A stretch of 64,000 bases of DNA from DATAYA01 sp963754235 (GTDB lineage: Bacteria > Pseudomonadota > Alphaproteobacteria > Acetobacterales > Acetobacteraceae), in contig CAVWFK010000019.1 in assembly GCA_963754235.1 (NCBI GenBank), positions 124,001 through 188,000 on the forward strand, read 5' to 3'. Position 1 is the stretch's first letter, and each line of letters begins with the position of its first letter. Both the position numbers and the translations under genes were made by a program. This document shows positions 8,233 through 17,177 of this stretch, one piece after another. Below the pieces are notes generated by a model. That model saw only the letters and a list, made by a program, of their open reading frames with translations. It was not told where the DNA came from and ran no database searches.

Positions 8233-9426
8233 TCAGGAGCCGGTGACGTAGTGCGACAGCACCGCTAAGGCCCGCCCCGGCAAGCTCATACGGGCGACGT
8301 CAGCGCCGGCGAGCAACGGCACGTCGGTCGGCGGCACCCCCTGCCCTGCCACCGTCAGCTTGCCGATCACTTGCCCGCGCGCGACCGGCGCCCGCACCGG
8401 CGCCTGGTAGTCCACCGTTACCTTCGCCGTCTGCCGCCAGCTCCGCGGCATGGTGATCACCAGATCATGCCCGGCCACCAGCGGCACCGTCCGCTGCGCG
8501 CCGAGATAGACGGGCGCATGCTCGACCGGCTCGGCGGCGGTGAACAGTGTCACGTCCTCGAACTGCGAAAATGCCCAGCCCATCAGCCGCACGCCTTCCT
8601 CGGAGCGGTCGCGGCTGCTCGGTATCCCGTTCAGCACCATTACCACCCGCCGCCCGCCGCGCAGGCTGCTGGCGCAAAGCCCGTAGCCGCCGGCATCGGT
8701 GTGGCCGGTCTTCAGCCCGTCAGCGAGATGGCGCCAGACCAGCGCGTTGCGGTTGCCCTGCTTGATCTTGTCATAGGTGAAAGTCGTTTCTGAATCATAG
8801 TGGTAATATTGCGGGTAATCGCGGATCAGGTGCATCGCGATGGTCGCCAGGTCGCGGCAGCAGGAATAGTTGTCGTCCGCCGGCCAACCGGTGCAGTTGG
8901 CGAAATGCGTGTTGACCAGCCCGAACTTCCGCGCCTGCGCGTTCATCAATTCGACGAACTGCTCCTCCGAGCCGCTGACCCCCTCGGCGAGCACGATCGC
9001 CGCGTCGTTGCCGCTGTCCACCACGACGCCGCGTATCAGATCCTGAACCGAAACGACGCCATCGAGCGGCACGAACATCTTCGAGCCCTGCTTACGCCAC
9101 GCCTTCTCGCTGACCGGAAGCTGCTGGTCGAGCTTGAGCCGGCCGGAGGCGAGCATCGAATAGACGATGTACTCCGTCATCATCTTGGTCATCGACGAGG
9201 GCGGCATCCGCTCCTCCGCCGCCTTGTCGAACAGCGTCGCGCCGGTGTTGAAGTCGGTGATGAAGGCCCAACGCGCGACCGTATCGACGGGACCGAGCGG
9301 GGTTTGTCCGGGAGAGGCGTTTTCGGGTGGCTTCTTCGCCGCACCAGGATGGGCGGGCCGCGCGGCCCAGGCCGGCGCGATGAACAGGGCGGCACCGGCG
9401 GCGAACAGCAGGCGACGGGTCGGCAT
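8233..9426 (-). CDS. D-alanyl-D-alanine carboxypeptidase (DacC/PBP5 type)
   Basis: Periplasmic serine peptidase that trims the terminal D-Ala from peptidoglycan pentapeptides. The 397-residue product has a signal peptide (MPTRRLLFAAGAALFIAPAW), the SxxK catalytic motif S78-M-T-K81, SGN at 138-140 and KTG at 239-241, followed by the PBP5 C-terminal beta domain (VPLVAGHDLVITMPRSW). No strong C-terminal amphipathic anchor is obvious. The ATG at 9426 directly precedes the signal peptide; the much longer frame upstream is antisense or shadow of rlpA. Confidence 0.94.
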   Translation of the reverse strand: MPTRRLLFAAGAALFIAPAWAARPAHPGAAKKPPENASPGQTPLGPVDTVARWAFITDFNTGATLFDKAAEERMPPSSMTKMMTEYIVYSMLASGRLKLDQQLPVSEKAWRKQGSKMFVPLDGVVSVQDLIRGVVVDSGNDAAIVLAEGVSGSEEQFVELMNAQARKFGLVNTHFANCTGWPADDNYSCCRDLATIAMHLIRDYPQYYHYDSETTFTYDKIKQGNRNALVWRHLADGLKTGHTDAGGYGLCASSLRGGRRVVMVLNGIPSSRDRSEEGVRLMGWAFSQFEDVTLFTAAEPVEHAPVYLGAQRTVPLVAGHDLVITMPRSWRQTAKVTVDYQAPVRAPVARGQVIGKLTVAGQGVPPTDVPLLAGADVARMSLPGRALAVLSHYVTGS

Positions 9427-9439
9427 AAGCGGTCTCCCC

Positions 9440-10348
9440 CTATTGCACCACGATGCGGGCATCGGCGGCGCCGGCCGCCAGCGCCGCGGCCAGTGCCGCG
9501 TCAGCGGCGGGCACGTCGGCGAACGGTCCGGCGAGCACTTGCCAGCTCTCGCCGCGTCCGGCGCCGTGCGGCACCACGATCGCGCCGATGGCCCCAAGCG
9601 CGCGCCGCTGGCGCTCGGCATAGGCGCGGGTCTCGAAACTGTCGGCGCGCACGAAGAGGCGTCCCGGCGCCGGTGCGCCCTCTGTGACCGTCGCGGGCAG
9701 ATGGAGCGGCGGCAGAGGCGCATCGAGCGACGGCACTGCCGGCGCAAGACCCGAGGCGGACGCCGCGCCTGCGCCCGGCGAGGCGGCGATGCCGGGCGGC
9801 GGGGCCAGCGTCTCTTCCGCAACCGCGCCCACCGGCGCCGCTGCGATCGCGAGCCGACCGGCCGGTCCCTCCAACTTTTGCGCGAGCGCCTGGCTCGGCC
9901 CGCTCTCGACCTGCACGCGCACCTGCACCGTGCCGCCCGCCGAGATGCCGAGCAGGTCTGCGGCGCGGGGCGTCAGCGCGATCAGCCGCGCCGGCGAGGC
10001 CGGGCCGCGATCGTTCACCCGCACCACCACCTGCCGCCCGTTCTCCAGATTGGTCACGCGCGCGATCGCGGGGAGCTGCAAGGTCTGGCTCGCGGCCGTC
10101 ATCGCCTGCGGAGCGTACGCCTCCCCGTCCGTGGTCAACGGCGGATGCTCCGGCCCATACACCACGGCAAGCCCCGTCTCGTCATAGGCAAAACTCTGCC
10201 GCGGATAGAACCAGACGCCCGCGGGCGAGCGCCAGGCGTCTTCGAGCACGTAGCGCGGCTGCGGCGCAGCGGTACTCGGTGCGTGCCGGAACAGCCCGCA
10301 CCCGGCAAGCGGCGCGAGCAGCAACAGCGGCAGCCAGCGATGAGTCAC
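9440..10348 (-). CDS. rlpA: RlpA-like lipoprotein with SPOR domain
   Basis: The 302-residue protein begins with a lipoprotein signal (MTHRWLPLLLLAPLAGC), then a double-psi beta-barrel RlpA core (ETGLAVVYGPEHPPLTTDGE, ARVTNLENGRQVVVRVNDRGP, LTPRAADLLGI). A Pro/Ala linker leads to a C-terminal SPOR domain (FVRADSFETRAYAERQRRAL, WQVLAGPFADVPAADAALAA). RlpA family proteins cleave denuded peptidoglycan at septa or bind it through SPOR. The ATG overlaps the mltB stop as ATGA, so the two are translationally coupled. Confidence 0.9.
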   Translation of the reverse strand: MTHRWLPLLLLAPLAGCGLFRHAPSTAAPQPRYVLEDAWRSPAGVWFYPRQSFAYDETGLAVVYGPEHPPLTTDGEAYAPQAMTAASQTLQLPAIARVTNLENGRQVVVRVNDRGPASPARLIALTPRAADLLGISAGGTVQVRVQVESGPSQALAQKLEGPAGRLAIAAAPVGAVAEETLAPPPGIAASPGAGAASASGLAPAVPSLDAPLPPLHLPATVTEGAPAPGRLFVRADSFETRAYAERQRRALGAIGAIVVPHGAGRGESWQVLAGPFADVPAADAALAAALAAGAADARIVVQ

Positions 10349-11313
10349 ACGCTCTGGCTGCCGAGCAGCCCGACGGCGAGCGCGTAGAAATCAGACGGAT
10401 TGTAGCGCCGGATCACGTCGAAATTCGGATAGACCATGAACGCCTCGCCGCCCGCCCCGTCGGGCAGCAGCAGCGCGCCGCGCACGAACGGTTCCGAGAA
10501 CGGCGCCCCGTCGGCACGGCGCACGCCGAGCCGCATCCACTCACCCAAGCTGCGCGGCCGCTCACGTCCGGCCAGCCCTGCGTCGATCTCCGCCGGTGCC
10601 ATCACCGACTGCCCCCAAGGCTGCCCATAACGCCAGCCGGAGCGGGCCAGATAGTTGGCGATCGAGCCGAGCACGTCGGGGCGGCTGGTCCAGATGTCGC
10701 GCCTGCCGTCGCCGTCGAAATCAACCGCGTAGCGCAAATAGCTGTCGGGCATGAACTGCGGCTGACCCATCGCCCCCGCGTAGCTGCCGGTCATGCGCGA
10801 CAAGCCGATGTCGCCGTGATCGAGGATGTGCAGCGCCGAGACCAGCTCGGAGCGGAAGAAGCTCGGCCGGCCGCTGTCCCAGCCAAGCGTGGCGAGCGAT
10901 TGCACCACGTTGAAGTTGCCGGTGATCGCGCCGTAGTCGGATTCGATGCCCCAGATGCCCACGACGACGTCCGGCGTCACCCGGAACCGGCGATCGACCG
11001 CGAGCAGAAGCGACCGGTTGGCGGCGAAGGCGTCGCGGCCGCCGGCGAGCTTGCCGGGGCCGAGCACGCGCGCCCGATACTGCGCCCAGGTGAGGGTGAA
11101 TTCCGGCTGGTGGCGGTTGAGGTCGAGCACCTTCCGGTCGGGCTGCAGTCCGGCGAAAGCGCGGGCGATCGTCGCGTCCGAGATGCCGGACCGGCGCGCC
11201 TGTGCCCGCACGCCGGCGAGGTACGCGGAAAAACTCCCCTGCGCTGCAGCCGGCGCCGCGCGGAGTGCGACGCCCGCGGCGGCTGCGGCTGCGAATCGGC
11301 GACGCGTAATCAT
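10345..11313 (-). CDS. Lytic murein transglycosylase, MltB family
   Basis: SLT_2/MltB-type enzyme (322 aa) that cleaves the MurNAc-GlcNAc bond of peptidoglycan forming the 1,6-anhydro product. Seen: the catalytic Glu in GIWGIESDYG, FNVVQSLATLGWD, GSYAGAMGQPQFMPDSYLRY, DFDGDGRRDIW and DVLGSIANYL. The N-terminus ITRRRFAAAAAAGVALR resembles a twin-arginine signal (T-R-R-R-F), so export may be by Tat. ATG 11313 is used; a GTG at 11328 is possible. First gene of the mltB-rlpA-dac-tmk cluster. Confidence 0.92.
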   Translation of the reverse strand: MITRRRFAAAAAAGVALRAAPAAAQGSFSAYLAGVRAQARRSGISDATIARAFAGLQPDRKVLDLNRHQPEFTLTWAQYRARVLGPGKLAGGRDAFAANRSLLLAVDRRFRVTPDVVVGIWGIESDYGAITGNFNVVQSLATLGWDSGRPSFFRSELVSALHILDHGDIGLSRMTGSYAGAMGQPQFMPDSYLRYAVDFDGDGRRDIWTSRPDVLGSIANYLARSGWRYGQPWGQSVMAPAEIDAGLAGRERPRSLGEWMRLGVRRADGAPFSEPFVRGALLLPDGAGGEAFMVYPNFDVIRRYNPSDFYALAVGLLGSQSV

Positions 11314-11409
11314 ACGCCTGTCTGCCACGAACCTCGCGGCGTCGGCAATCCGCTTGGAAGTGCCTCGGGGTTAAGCCAATGTCGTGGGCCAAAACGGGAG
11401 GAATGCAGG

Positions 11410-12807
11410 ATGGGCGCCACCGCCGAACTCGCCGCCTTCGCGGCCAGCATGGCACTGCCGCGTCTGCCGTCCGAGGTGGTGGCACGAGCGCGCCTGCTGG
11501 TGCTCGACCTGGTCGGCAACATCGTGCGCGCGCGGCACGACGCCGAGAGTACGCCCGCCCTGCTCGCCGCCGCCCGCGCGCTCGGGCTTGCGGCCGGCAG
11601 CGCCGGCGTGTTCGGCGATTGCGCACGCTACACCCCGGCGGGGGCGGCGCTGCTCAACGGCGCACTCGGCCATAGCCTCGATTTCGACGACACCCACGCC
11701 GCCGGCTCGCTGCATCCTGGCTGCCCGGTGATCCCGGCGGCGCTGGCCGCAGGCGAGATGGCGGGCGCCTCGGGGGTCGACGTGCTGGCCGCGATCATTG
11801 CCGGCTACGAGGTGACGTGCCGGGTGGCACTCGCCCTGCCGGCCGGTGCGCATTACGACCGCGGCTTCCACCCGACAGCGACTTGCGGCGCGTTCGGTGC
11901 CGCGGCGGCGGCGGCCCGCGTGTTCCGGCTGGACACGGCCGGGGTCGCCTCGGCACTCGGGATCGCGCTCAGCCAGTGCGCCGGCAGCCTGCAATTCCTC
12001 GCCAACGGTGCCTGGACCAAGCGTTTTCAGGTCGGCTGGGCCGCGATGAGCGGGCTATCCGCCGCCGCCCTCGCGCGCGAGGGGTTCAAGGGCGCCGCCG
12101 ACGCGATTGAAGGCCGGCTCGGATTCCTGCGCGCCTACGCGCCGGCGCCCGAGCCGGAGCGCGCGACGGACGGGCTCGGCGTGCGCTTCGAGCTGATGGC
12201 GACCGCCGTAAAACCCTATCCGTCCTGCCGCTACGGCCATGCCGGGATCGACGCGGCACTCGCGCTCCGCGCCGAGCACGGGCTGCGTGCCGAGGAGATC
12301 GAGGCGGCCACACTCGGCCTGTCCCGGGCCGGGATGCTGCTGATCGGCGAGCCGGCAGCGAAGAAGGCGAACCCGGAGGGCGTGGTTGATGGCCAGTTCA
12401 GCGGCCCGTTCGTGATCGCGGCGGCACTCGCCACCGGCGCGATGGGCTGGGACAGCTATCGCCTTCTGCATGACCCGGCGATCCGCCGCCTGCTGCCGCT
12501 GGTTTCCTGCGAGCACGACCCCGAGATCGAGGCGCTGTTCCCGGCCAACATGTCGGCGAACCTCACGGTGCGGGCGCGCGGCGAGACCTGGCGGCGGCAG
12601 GTGGTCGTGCCCAAGGGGGAGCCGGCCAATTTTCTGACCGAGGCCGAGCTGCGCGGCAAGTTCATGGGCCTTGCCAGCGCCGTGCTGGGCGAGGAGCGCG
12701 CGGCGCGGCTGGCCGACGCGGTGCTGGCGATCGACACGGTGCCCGACGTGGCAGGGCTGATGCGGCTGACAGCACCGATGATGGCGGCGAGGCTGGCGGG
12801 GGACTGA
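11410..12807 (+). CDS. MmgE/PrpD family protein
   Basis: Product of 465 residues, full length for the MmgE/PrpD fold (2-methylcitrate dehydratase and relatives). Family motifs: GHSLDFDDTH near residue 95, HPGCPVIPAALA, YDRGFHPTATCGAFGAAAAA, KRFQVGWAAMSG, PYPSCRYGHAGIDAAL. It dehydrates or isomerises small acids in some members; substrate here is unknown and there are no prpB/prpC neighbours. ATG 11410 is preceded by GGGAGGAATGCAGG. A strong hairpin at 12905-12932 lies downstream. Confidence 0.88.
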   Translation: MGATAELAAFAASMALPRLPSEVVARARLLVLDLVGNIVRARHDAESTPALLAAARALGLAAGSAGVFGDCARYTPAGAALLNGALGHSLDFDDTHAAGSLHPGCPVIPAALAAGEMAGASGVDVLAAIIAGYEVTCRVALALPAGAHYDRGFHPTATCGAFGAAAAAARVFRLDTAGVASALGIALSQCAGSLQFLANGAWTKRFQVGWAAMSGLSAAALAREGFKGAADAIEGRLGFLRAYAPAPEPERATDGLGVRFELMATAVKPYPSCRYGHAGIDAALALRAEHGLRAEEIEAATLGLSRAGMLLIGEPAAKKANPEGVVDGQFSGPFVIAAALATGAMGWDSYRLLHDPAIRRLLPLVSCEHDPEIEALFPANMSANLTVRARGETWRRQVVVPKGEPANFLTEAELRGKFMGLASAVLGEERAARLADAVLAIDTVPDVAGLMRLTAPMMAARLAGD

Positions 12808-12904
12808 GCGGGGCAGCAAGCCATTCTGGGTTTCATAACACCCCTCCCCCAACCCTTTCCTGCAAGGTCCCGCAAGGGGCGGGGCGGGAAGATATCCAAA
12901 CGGC

Positions 12905-12932
12905 GACCGGGGCCGTGTAAGCGGCCCCGGGT
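12905..12932. terminator. Convergent hairpin terminator
   Basis: CCGGGGCCG (12907-12915) pairs perfectly with CGGCCCCGG (12922-12930) across a 6-base loop. It sits between the convergent MmgE/PrpD and PEP-CTERM genes and could serve both. Confidence 0.6.
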
Positions 12933-12971
12933 CCCGTCGGGCAGTGCTGCCAGGAGAGCGGCCGCAGGTGT

Positions 12972-13721
12972 TCAGGACCGCATCAAACGAAGCGCCCCAA
13001 GCCCCAGCAAGCCGCTGCCCAGCAGCAACAGGGACATCGGCTCCGGTACAGGCGGGGTAGTGCCGGGAAGTTCGCCGACGACGAGCGAGTTGTTGCCGGT
13101 CTGCCCGGGCTGGCAGGTCCCGCTATTCGGGCCGCAATTCTGCAAATGCACAGCGAAGTCGAACAGCCCGCTCGTGTCGGTGAAGTTTGCCAGGCTGGCG
13201 GCCGTGAGCCCGGTCGCGGTGAGCGCCACGACAAAGCTGCTGCCGGCTTGCGTGATCGTGCCGCTGGGCGGGATCTGCAGATCGAACTTGCCTGCGTAAT
13301 TGCCGCTGCCGTTCAGGGTGATGCCGTTCTCGCTGTTCTGGACTGTGACTGGAGCATTGGTAAAGCTCCCGCCGGTGATCGCGGCAGTGAAGACAGAGCT
13401 GCTGTTGAACAGGCTCTGGTCGTAGTTCAGGGCGATGTACTGGACGGACAGCGGCGAACCGCCGTTCAGGGTTACGCCAATATCGACGGTGTTGGCGCCC
13501 GCATTGGTGAAGGTGACGGTACCGAAGGAGCCTGTGGGCGAGCCACAGGCGGTTCCGCCGGTGATCGGGCAATTGAGGCTGGAGGTGATGGGAGGGATGG
13601 CTGTGGCGCCGGCCGGGGTGGCGGCAAGCACTGCCAGAACGCCTGCGGCGCCCAAAACGAGGCCTCGAACGAGGCCATATTCGCGCCGCCCTGCTGCGGC
13701 CTTTGTACGGAAAGTAGTCAT
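12972..13721 (-). CDS. PEP-CTERM sorted exported protein
   Basis: The 249-residue product has an N-terminal signal (RGLVLGAAGVLAVLAATPAGA), a Ser/Thr/Asn/Gly-rich beta-type body and a classic C-terminal sorting tag: PVPEP, a hydrophobic helix (MSLLLLGSGLLGLGALRL) and a basic end (MRS). Such proteins are handled by exosortase and are often linked to exopolysaccharide or biofilm. ATG 13721 has AGGAG eight bases upstream; the longer frame to 13964 is upstream DNA. Body function unknown. Confidence 0.85.
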   Translation of the reverse strand: MTTFRTKAAAGRREYGLVRGLVLGAAGVLAVLAATPAGATAIPPITSSLNCPITGGTACGSPTGSFGTVTFTNAGANTVDIGVTLNGGSPLSVQYIALNYDQSLFNSSSVFTAAITGGSFTNAPVTVQNSENGITLNGSGNYAGKFDLQIPPSGTITQAGSSFVVALTATGLTAASLANFTDTSGLFDFAVHLQNCGPNSGTCQPGQTGNNSLVVGELPGTTPPVPEPMSLLLLGSGLLGLGALRLMRS

Positions 13722-13975
13722 GATTTCGTCTCCTGTGTGTGCGGTCCGCTCTGGGCGGCACTCAAGGCGAAGCAAGAACGGTACCAGCGTGTAAAAACAG
13801 TCACTTGAACTCTCCGGGCCGACGCTTTGCCGTCTACTGTAAACTTTGCCGACGTCAATGACGCAGTGGTTGAAGCACGCTCGCCGCATAAGGTCAATAA
13901 AATCAATGGGCTCCAGATGCAGGGGGCGAGACTCCACCGGGGCGGCCGCGTAAATCCTAAGCATAAGTCAATCGG

Positions 13976-14330
13976 CTAGAGCCGCGCCGAGACCGCGAGC
14001 GAGCCGAAACTGAACCACCGGCCTTCTGGCCGCGGAACTCGTCGGTCTGCCAGGTTTGCACGTAGCTGATCCGCACGCCGCGCCAGATGATGCCGATCCC
14101 GGCCTCGACCCTCCCACGTACTACTTGCGGCTGACATCCGGGCCGGACTGAAACGGGCCCCCATTCAGCATCGCATCGTACGCCACCGCCTGTCGGTCGG
14201 CGTCGGCGAACAGATACCGACGAGTGGCCGGGTGGGCACATGGGCATCCGCGCCGCTGAGTCCGGGGCGGATGCGCTGCGGGCCGAAATCGCTGTCGAGC
14301 CCCTGCCGCAATCCCGGCCGATTGCACGGG
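13976..14330 (-). pseudogene. Decayed LpxR/DUF2219-like outer-membrane protein remnant
   Basis: Pieces in three minus-strand frames line up in order as the end of an LpxR-type beta-barrel: DFGPQRIRPGLSG, then RRYLFADADRQAVAYDAM, then EAGIGIIWRGVRISYVQTW, then SFGSLAVSARL at the stop. LpxR removes acyl chains from lipid A. Frame changes and missing N-terminus show a broken gene. It lies immediately before tRNA-Ser and may mark the pre-insertion chromosome. Confidence 0.6.
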
Positions 14331-14360
14331 GTCGCGATGAATGGCTAGCGTCCGGCTGAC

Positions 14361-14448
14361 GGATGGGTGGCCGAGCGGCTGAAGGCAGCGGTCTTGAAAA
14401 CCGCCAGGGGGCGACCCCTCGTGGGTTCGAATCCCACCCCATCCGCCA
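14361..14448 (+). tRNA. tRNA-Ser (UGA)
   Basis: Acceptor GGATGGG (14361-14367) pairs with CCCATCC (14438-14444); anticodon loop CTTGAAA at 14393-14399 gives TGA at 14395-14397 with stem GCGGT/ACCGC; a long variable arm is typical of serine tRNA; T arm GTGGG TTCGAAT CCCAC; encoded CCA at 14446-14448. An integrase gene starts about 185 bases downstream, so the 3' end is the likely integration site of the following element. Confidence 0.97.
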
Positions 14449-14632
14449 GAACGTTGCGCGCCAGCGTTCGCCATTATCCAGAAAGGCTCGGATTTACCGG
14501 TACTTCCTGGCTAAACATCGTCCTTGACTGTTCGCCGCCGTTCGCCTACATCCCATTTTCCTTTGTGGGTAGGCGCGTCGGTTAGCATCCGCTTTCCGCC
14601 TCCCGGCCATTCTGTGGGTTCGGAAAAAACAC

Positions 14633-15865
14633 ATGGCGCGTGTAACAAACAAGCTCTCCCCAGCCGGTCTGGCGAAGCTGCTCCGGGCAAAGACACCGGG
14701 GCTGTATGGCGACGGCGCCGGGCTTGGGTTGCGGATCGGGCACAACGGCGCGTCGTCATGGGTGCTGCGCTACATGCGGCAGGGCAAGGCGCACGAAATG
14801 GGGCTCGGCCCGACCCACACGGTGGGGCTCGCGGAAGCGCGGGAGCGGGCGAAGCGCTATCGCCTCGAGCTGCTGGACGGGATCGATCCAGTCAGGGCGC
14901 GCAAGGAAGCGAAGGCCAGCGCGAGGCCAGCCGTCACGTTCGGCCAAGTGGCGGACATGTATCTGACAGCGCACGCGCCGGCCTGGCGCAGCGAAACCCA
15001 CCGGCAGCAGTGGCGGCAGACCCTCGCCCACTATGTCTTGCCGGTGCTCGGGCCAAAGGGCGTGAGCGTGATCGACACCGGCGACGTGATGCGGGTGATC
15101 GAGCCGCTATGGCACGCAAAGCCCGAAACCGCCGGCCGTGTGCGAGGCCGGATCGAAAGCATCCTCGACTATGCCGCGGCCCGCGGCTGGCGGCAGGGCG
15201 ACAACCCGGCGCGCTGGCGGGGGCACCTAGCGAACCTGCTCCCCGCGCCGCACAAGGTGGCAGCGGTGCAGCACCATCCCGCGATGGCGTGGCAGGAGGT
15301 GCCCGCCTTCATGGCGTCGCTGGCCGAGCGGCAGGGGATGGCGGCGAAGGCGCTGGCCTTCCTGATCCTGACGGCCGCCCGCAGCGCCGAGGCGCGGGGT
15401 GCGACATGGGGCGAGCTGGATCTTGGCGCCGGTATCTGGATCGTGCCCAGCAGCCGCATGAAGGGCGGGCGCGAGCATCGCGTGCCCCTGGCCGAGCGGG
15501 CGCTCGCCCTACTGCGCTCGATCCGGCTGCCCGAGGCGGAGCCGGGTGCGCTGGTGTTCCCCGGCGCGTCGGGACGCAGGCCGCTGTCTGACGTGGCGCT
15601 GGCCAAGCTGCTCCCCGCCGGGGCGACGTGTCATGGGTTCAGAGCATCGTTCCGCACATGGTGCGGCGAGGCCACCGCCTACCCGCGGGAGGTGGTCGAA
15701 ATGGCATTGGCGCACCGCCTCGGCGACGCGGTCGAGCAGGCATACGCGAGGGGCGATCTGTTCCAGAAGCGGAAGCAGCTCATGAAGGCGTGGGGCGAGT
15801 TCTGCAGCCGCCCCGCGCCGGCCAGCGGCGAGGTGGTGCCGCTTCGCGAGCGGGCTGCCGGGTGA
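14633..15865 (+). CDS. Tyrosine site-specific recombinase (P4-type integrase)
   Basis: The 410-residue protein has an N-terminal arm-binding region typical of P4-like integrases (KLSPAGLAKLLRAK, GLGLRIGHNGASSWVLRY, LADARER-like GLAEARERAKRYRLELLDG) and a catalytic domain with R250 (TAARSAEARG), H334-G-F-R337, H361 and Tyr371 (EQAYARGD). It should integrate and excise DNA at the tRNA-Ser 3' end. Coding sense is away from the tRNA. The stop overlaps the next ATG (TGATG). Confidence 0.95.
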   Translation: MARVTNKLSPAGLAKLLRAKTPGLYGDGAGLGLRIGHNGASSWVLRYMRQGKAHEMGLGPTHTVGLAEARERAKRYRLELLDGIDPVRARKEAKASARPAVTFGQVADMYLTAHAPAWRSETHRQQWRQTLAHYVLPVLGPKGVSVIDTGDVMRVIEPLWHAKPETAGRVRGRIESILDYAAARGWRQGDNPARWRGHLANLLPAPHKVAAVQHHPAMAWQEVPAFMASLAERQGMAAKALAFLILTAARSAEARGATWGELDLGAGIWIVPSSRMKGGREHRVPLAERALALLRSIRLPEAEPGALVFPGASGRRPLSDVALAKLLPAGATCHGFRASFRTWCGEATAYPREVVEMALAHRLGDAVEQAYARGDLFQKRKQLMKAWGEFCSRPAPASGEVVPLRERAAG

Positions 15866-16533
15866 TGGCGCCCCCAGCAGCCGAGCCCGGGTCGGAGCAG
15901 CCCGAGCAGCAGATCGTCCGAATCTTCCCGCCCTCGCCCGAGGCGTGGTCGCAACTCTGTCTGCAACTGCTCAGGACGGCCGAGGCGCGGCGCCTGGGGG
16001 TGGAGTACGAAGGTGCGCCACCCGGATTCTTAGCCGCAGACGCCGCCCTGCATGCCGTGCTCGATTATCTCCAGGCGTGCGACGGCCTGATGCGCGAAGG
16101 CGCGGTTGCTTCGCTTTTTGAGTTGCGCGCGGCGATTCATGACTTGAAGGAGGGCCGTCATCCCGCGCTGCTCAAACCGCACTCGCGTGATGGCCGTCCA
16201 GCTACCCGCGGCGCAAAAGCCGCCATTATTGGGATAGCCGCCCGCGCGATGACGGAGCTGGTGGAATCCGGGATTCCAGTGCCAGCCGCTGCCGATGCGG
16301 TGTGCAGAGCGCTGAAAAAAGGCCGCGCGATCGGGTGGCGGGAGGTCAAGCCGGTGACCGTCAAAAACTGGCGAGCACGATGCGAGGCCGGCCCCGGCTC
16401 TGACATCGCGGAGAAAGCTATCCTGCACTATGTGGGACCGCTGCTGCCCGGCATGGGCGACACGCCGGCACGCCGCGCGGAAAACCTGCTGACGATCCTG
16501 GCCGAAGCGCAGGTGCGAGGCTTCGGCGAATAA
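15865..16533 (+). CDS. Hypothetical protein of the integrated element
   Basis: Product of 222 residues, unrecognised. It begins directly at the integrase stop, suggesting coupling. The central region is helical (FLAADAALHAVLDYLQACDG, ASLFELRAAIHDLKEG) and the second half has a helix-turn-helix-like stretch (VPAAADAVCRALKKGRAIGW, then VTVKNWRARCE). A DNA-binding or regulatory role is possible but not shown. Confidence 0.6.
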   Translation: MAPPAAEPGSEQPEQQIVRIFPPSPEAWSQLCLQLLRTAEARRLGVEYEGAPPGFLAADAALHAVLDYLQACDGLMREGAVASLFELRAAIHDLKEGRHPALLKPHSRDGRPATRGAKAAIIGIAARAMTELVESGIPVPAAADAVCRALKKGRAIGWREVKPVTVKNWRARCEAGPGSDIAEKAILHYVGPLLPGMGDTPARRAENLLTILAEAQVRGFGE

Positions 16534-16612
16534 ATCTCGGAAACCCCCCCTGTTACCGCGATTCCTTCGCGGGCAGCGTCCGCCACAGGCCGGGGGATGA
16601 AAGGCGGACTTC

Positions 16613-16888
16613 ATGGGATACACCGACGAGATGCGGAAGGCGCTGAAAGGCGCTGGTGCAATCACGCCGAAATACGCGCCGCTTGATTTCTGCTGCGCGA
16701 TCAGCGGCCTAGGCCGCACGCGGACATACGAGCTGCTCGGCGACGGAACGTTACGCGCTATCAAATGCGGCAAGCGGTTGCTGGTCGACGTGGAATTCGG
16801 GCTCGGGGCGCTGGCGGCGATGCCGGCGGCCCAGATCAGGCGCTCGCCGCCGCGTAAACAGGCAGCCGCAGAGCAGACCGCCGCCTGA
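16613..16888 (+). CDS. Excisionase-like small DNA-binding protein
   Basis: The 91-residue product has the MerR/Xis-type pattern: LDFCCAISGLGRTRTYELLGDGTLRAIKCGKRLLVD, that is a helix, a turn with RT-YELL, and a wing with K-C-G-K-R-LLVD. Such proteins direct the integrase toward excision. A diverged relative is at 46520-46741 (SMGRRATYGALGRGDLHAVKCGSRTLID). Position behind the integrase supports the call. Confidence 0.65.
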   Translation: MGYTDEMRKALKGAGAITPKYAPLDFCCAISGLGRTRTYELLGDGTLRAIKCGKRLLVDVEFGLGALAAMPAAQIRRSPPRKQAAAEQTAA

Positions 16889-17024
16889 ACCCCCCAGCCT
16901 GGACGCAGCGGCGCGGCGAGGGAGGAGGGTTCCGGTAGGCGTTTGACGGCGCGGAACAGCCGTCACATAGCCCGCCGGCCCGTCTCGCGCAAGCGCCGCC
17001 CGTCCCACCAGGACGTGCCGCCCC

Positions 17025-17177
17025 ATGTTGAGACAGCAGCAGCCCAAGCACTACCGCCAGCGGCTGGCCGCCGACCTCGGCCGGGCGCCGAGCGACGCCG
17101 AGCTCGCGGGCGTGCTGGCGATGAACATCGAGCGCGTCCGGCGGCATCGCGCCGCGATCGAGGGGGGCCGGCGATGA
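17025..17177 (+). CDS. Small helical protein (50 aa), element-specific
   Basis: ATG 17025 to TGA 17177, overlapping the next ATG as ATGA. The core RAPSDAELAGVLAMNIERVRRHR looks like a short helix-turn-helix. The same core occurs at 46960-47070 in the second element as the N-terminal part of a larger fused protein, which supports it as a real gene. Function unknown. Confidence 0.55.
   Translation: MLRQQQPKHYRQRLAADLGRAPSDAELAGVLAMNIERVRRHRAAIEGGRR

Noticed and set aside
9427..9822. N-terminal extension of the dac frame
   Set aside because: Arg/Pro/Ser-rich sequence in another frame of rlpA; the signal peptide starts at 9426.
10279..11409. Long upstream extension of the MmgE/PrpD frame
   Set aside because: It is antisense to mltB; the real protein starts at 11410 with a good ribosome-binding site.
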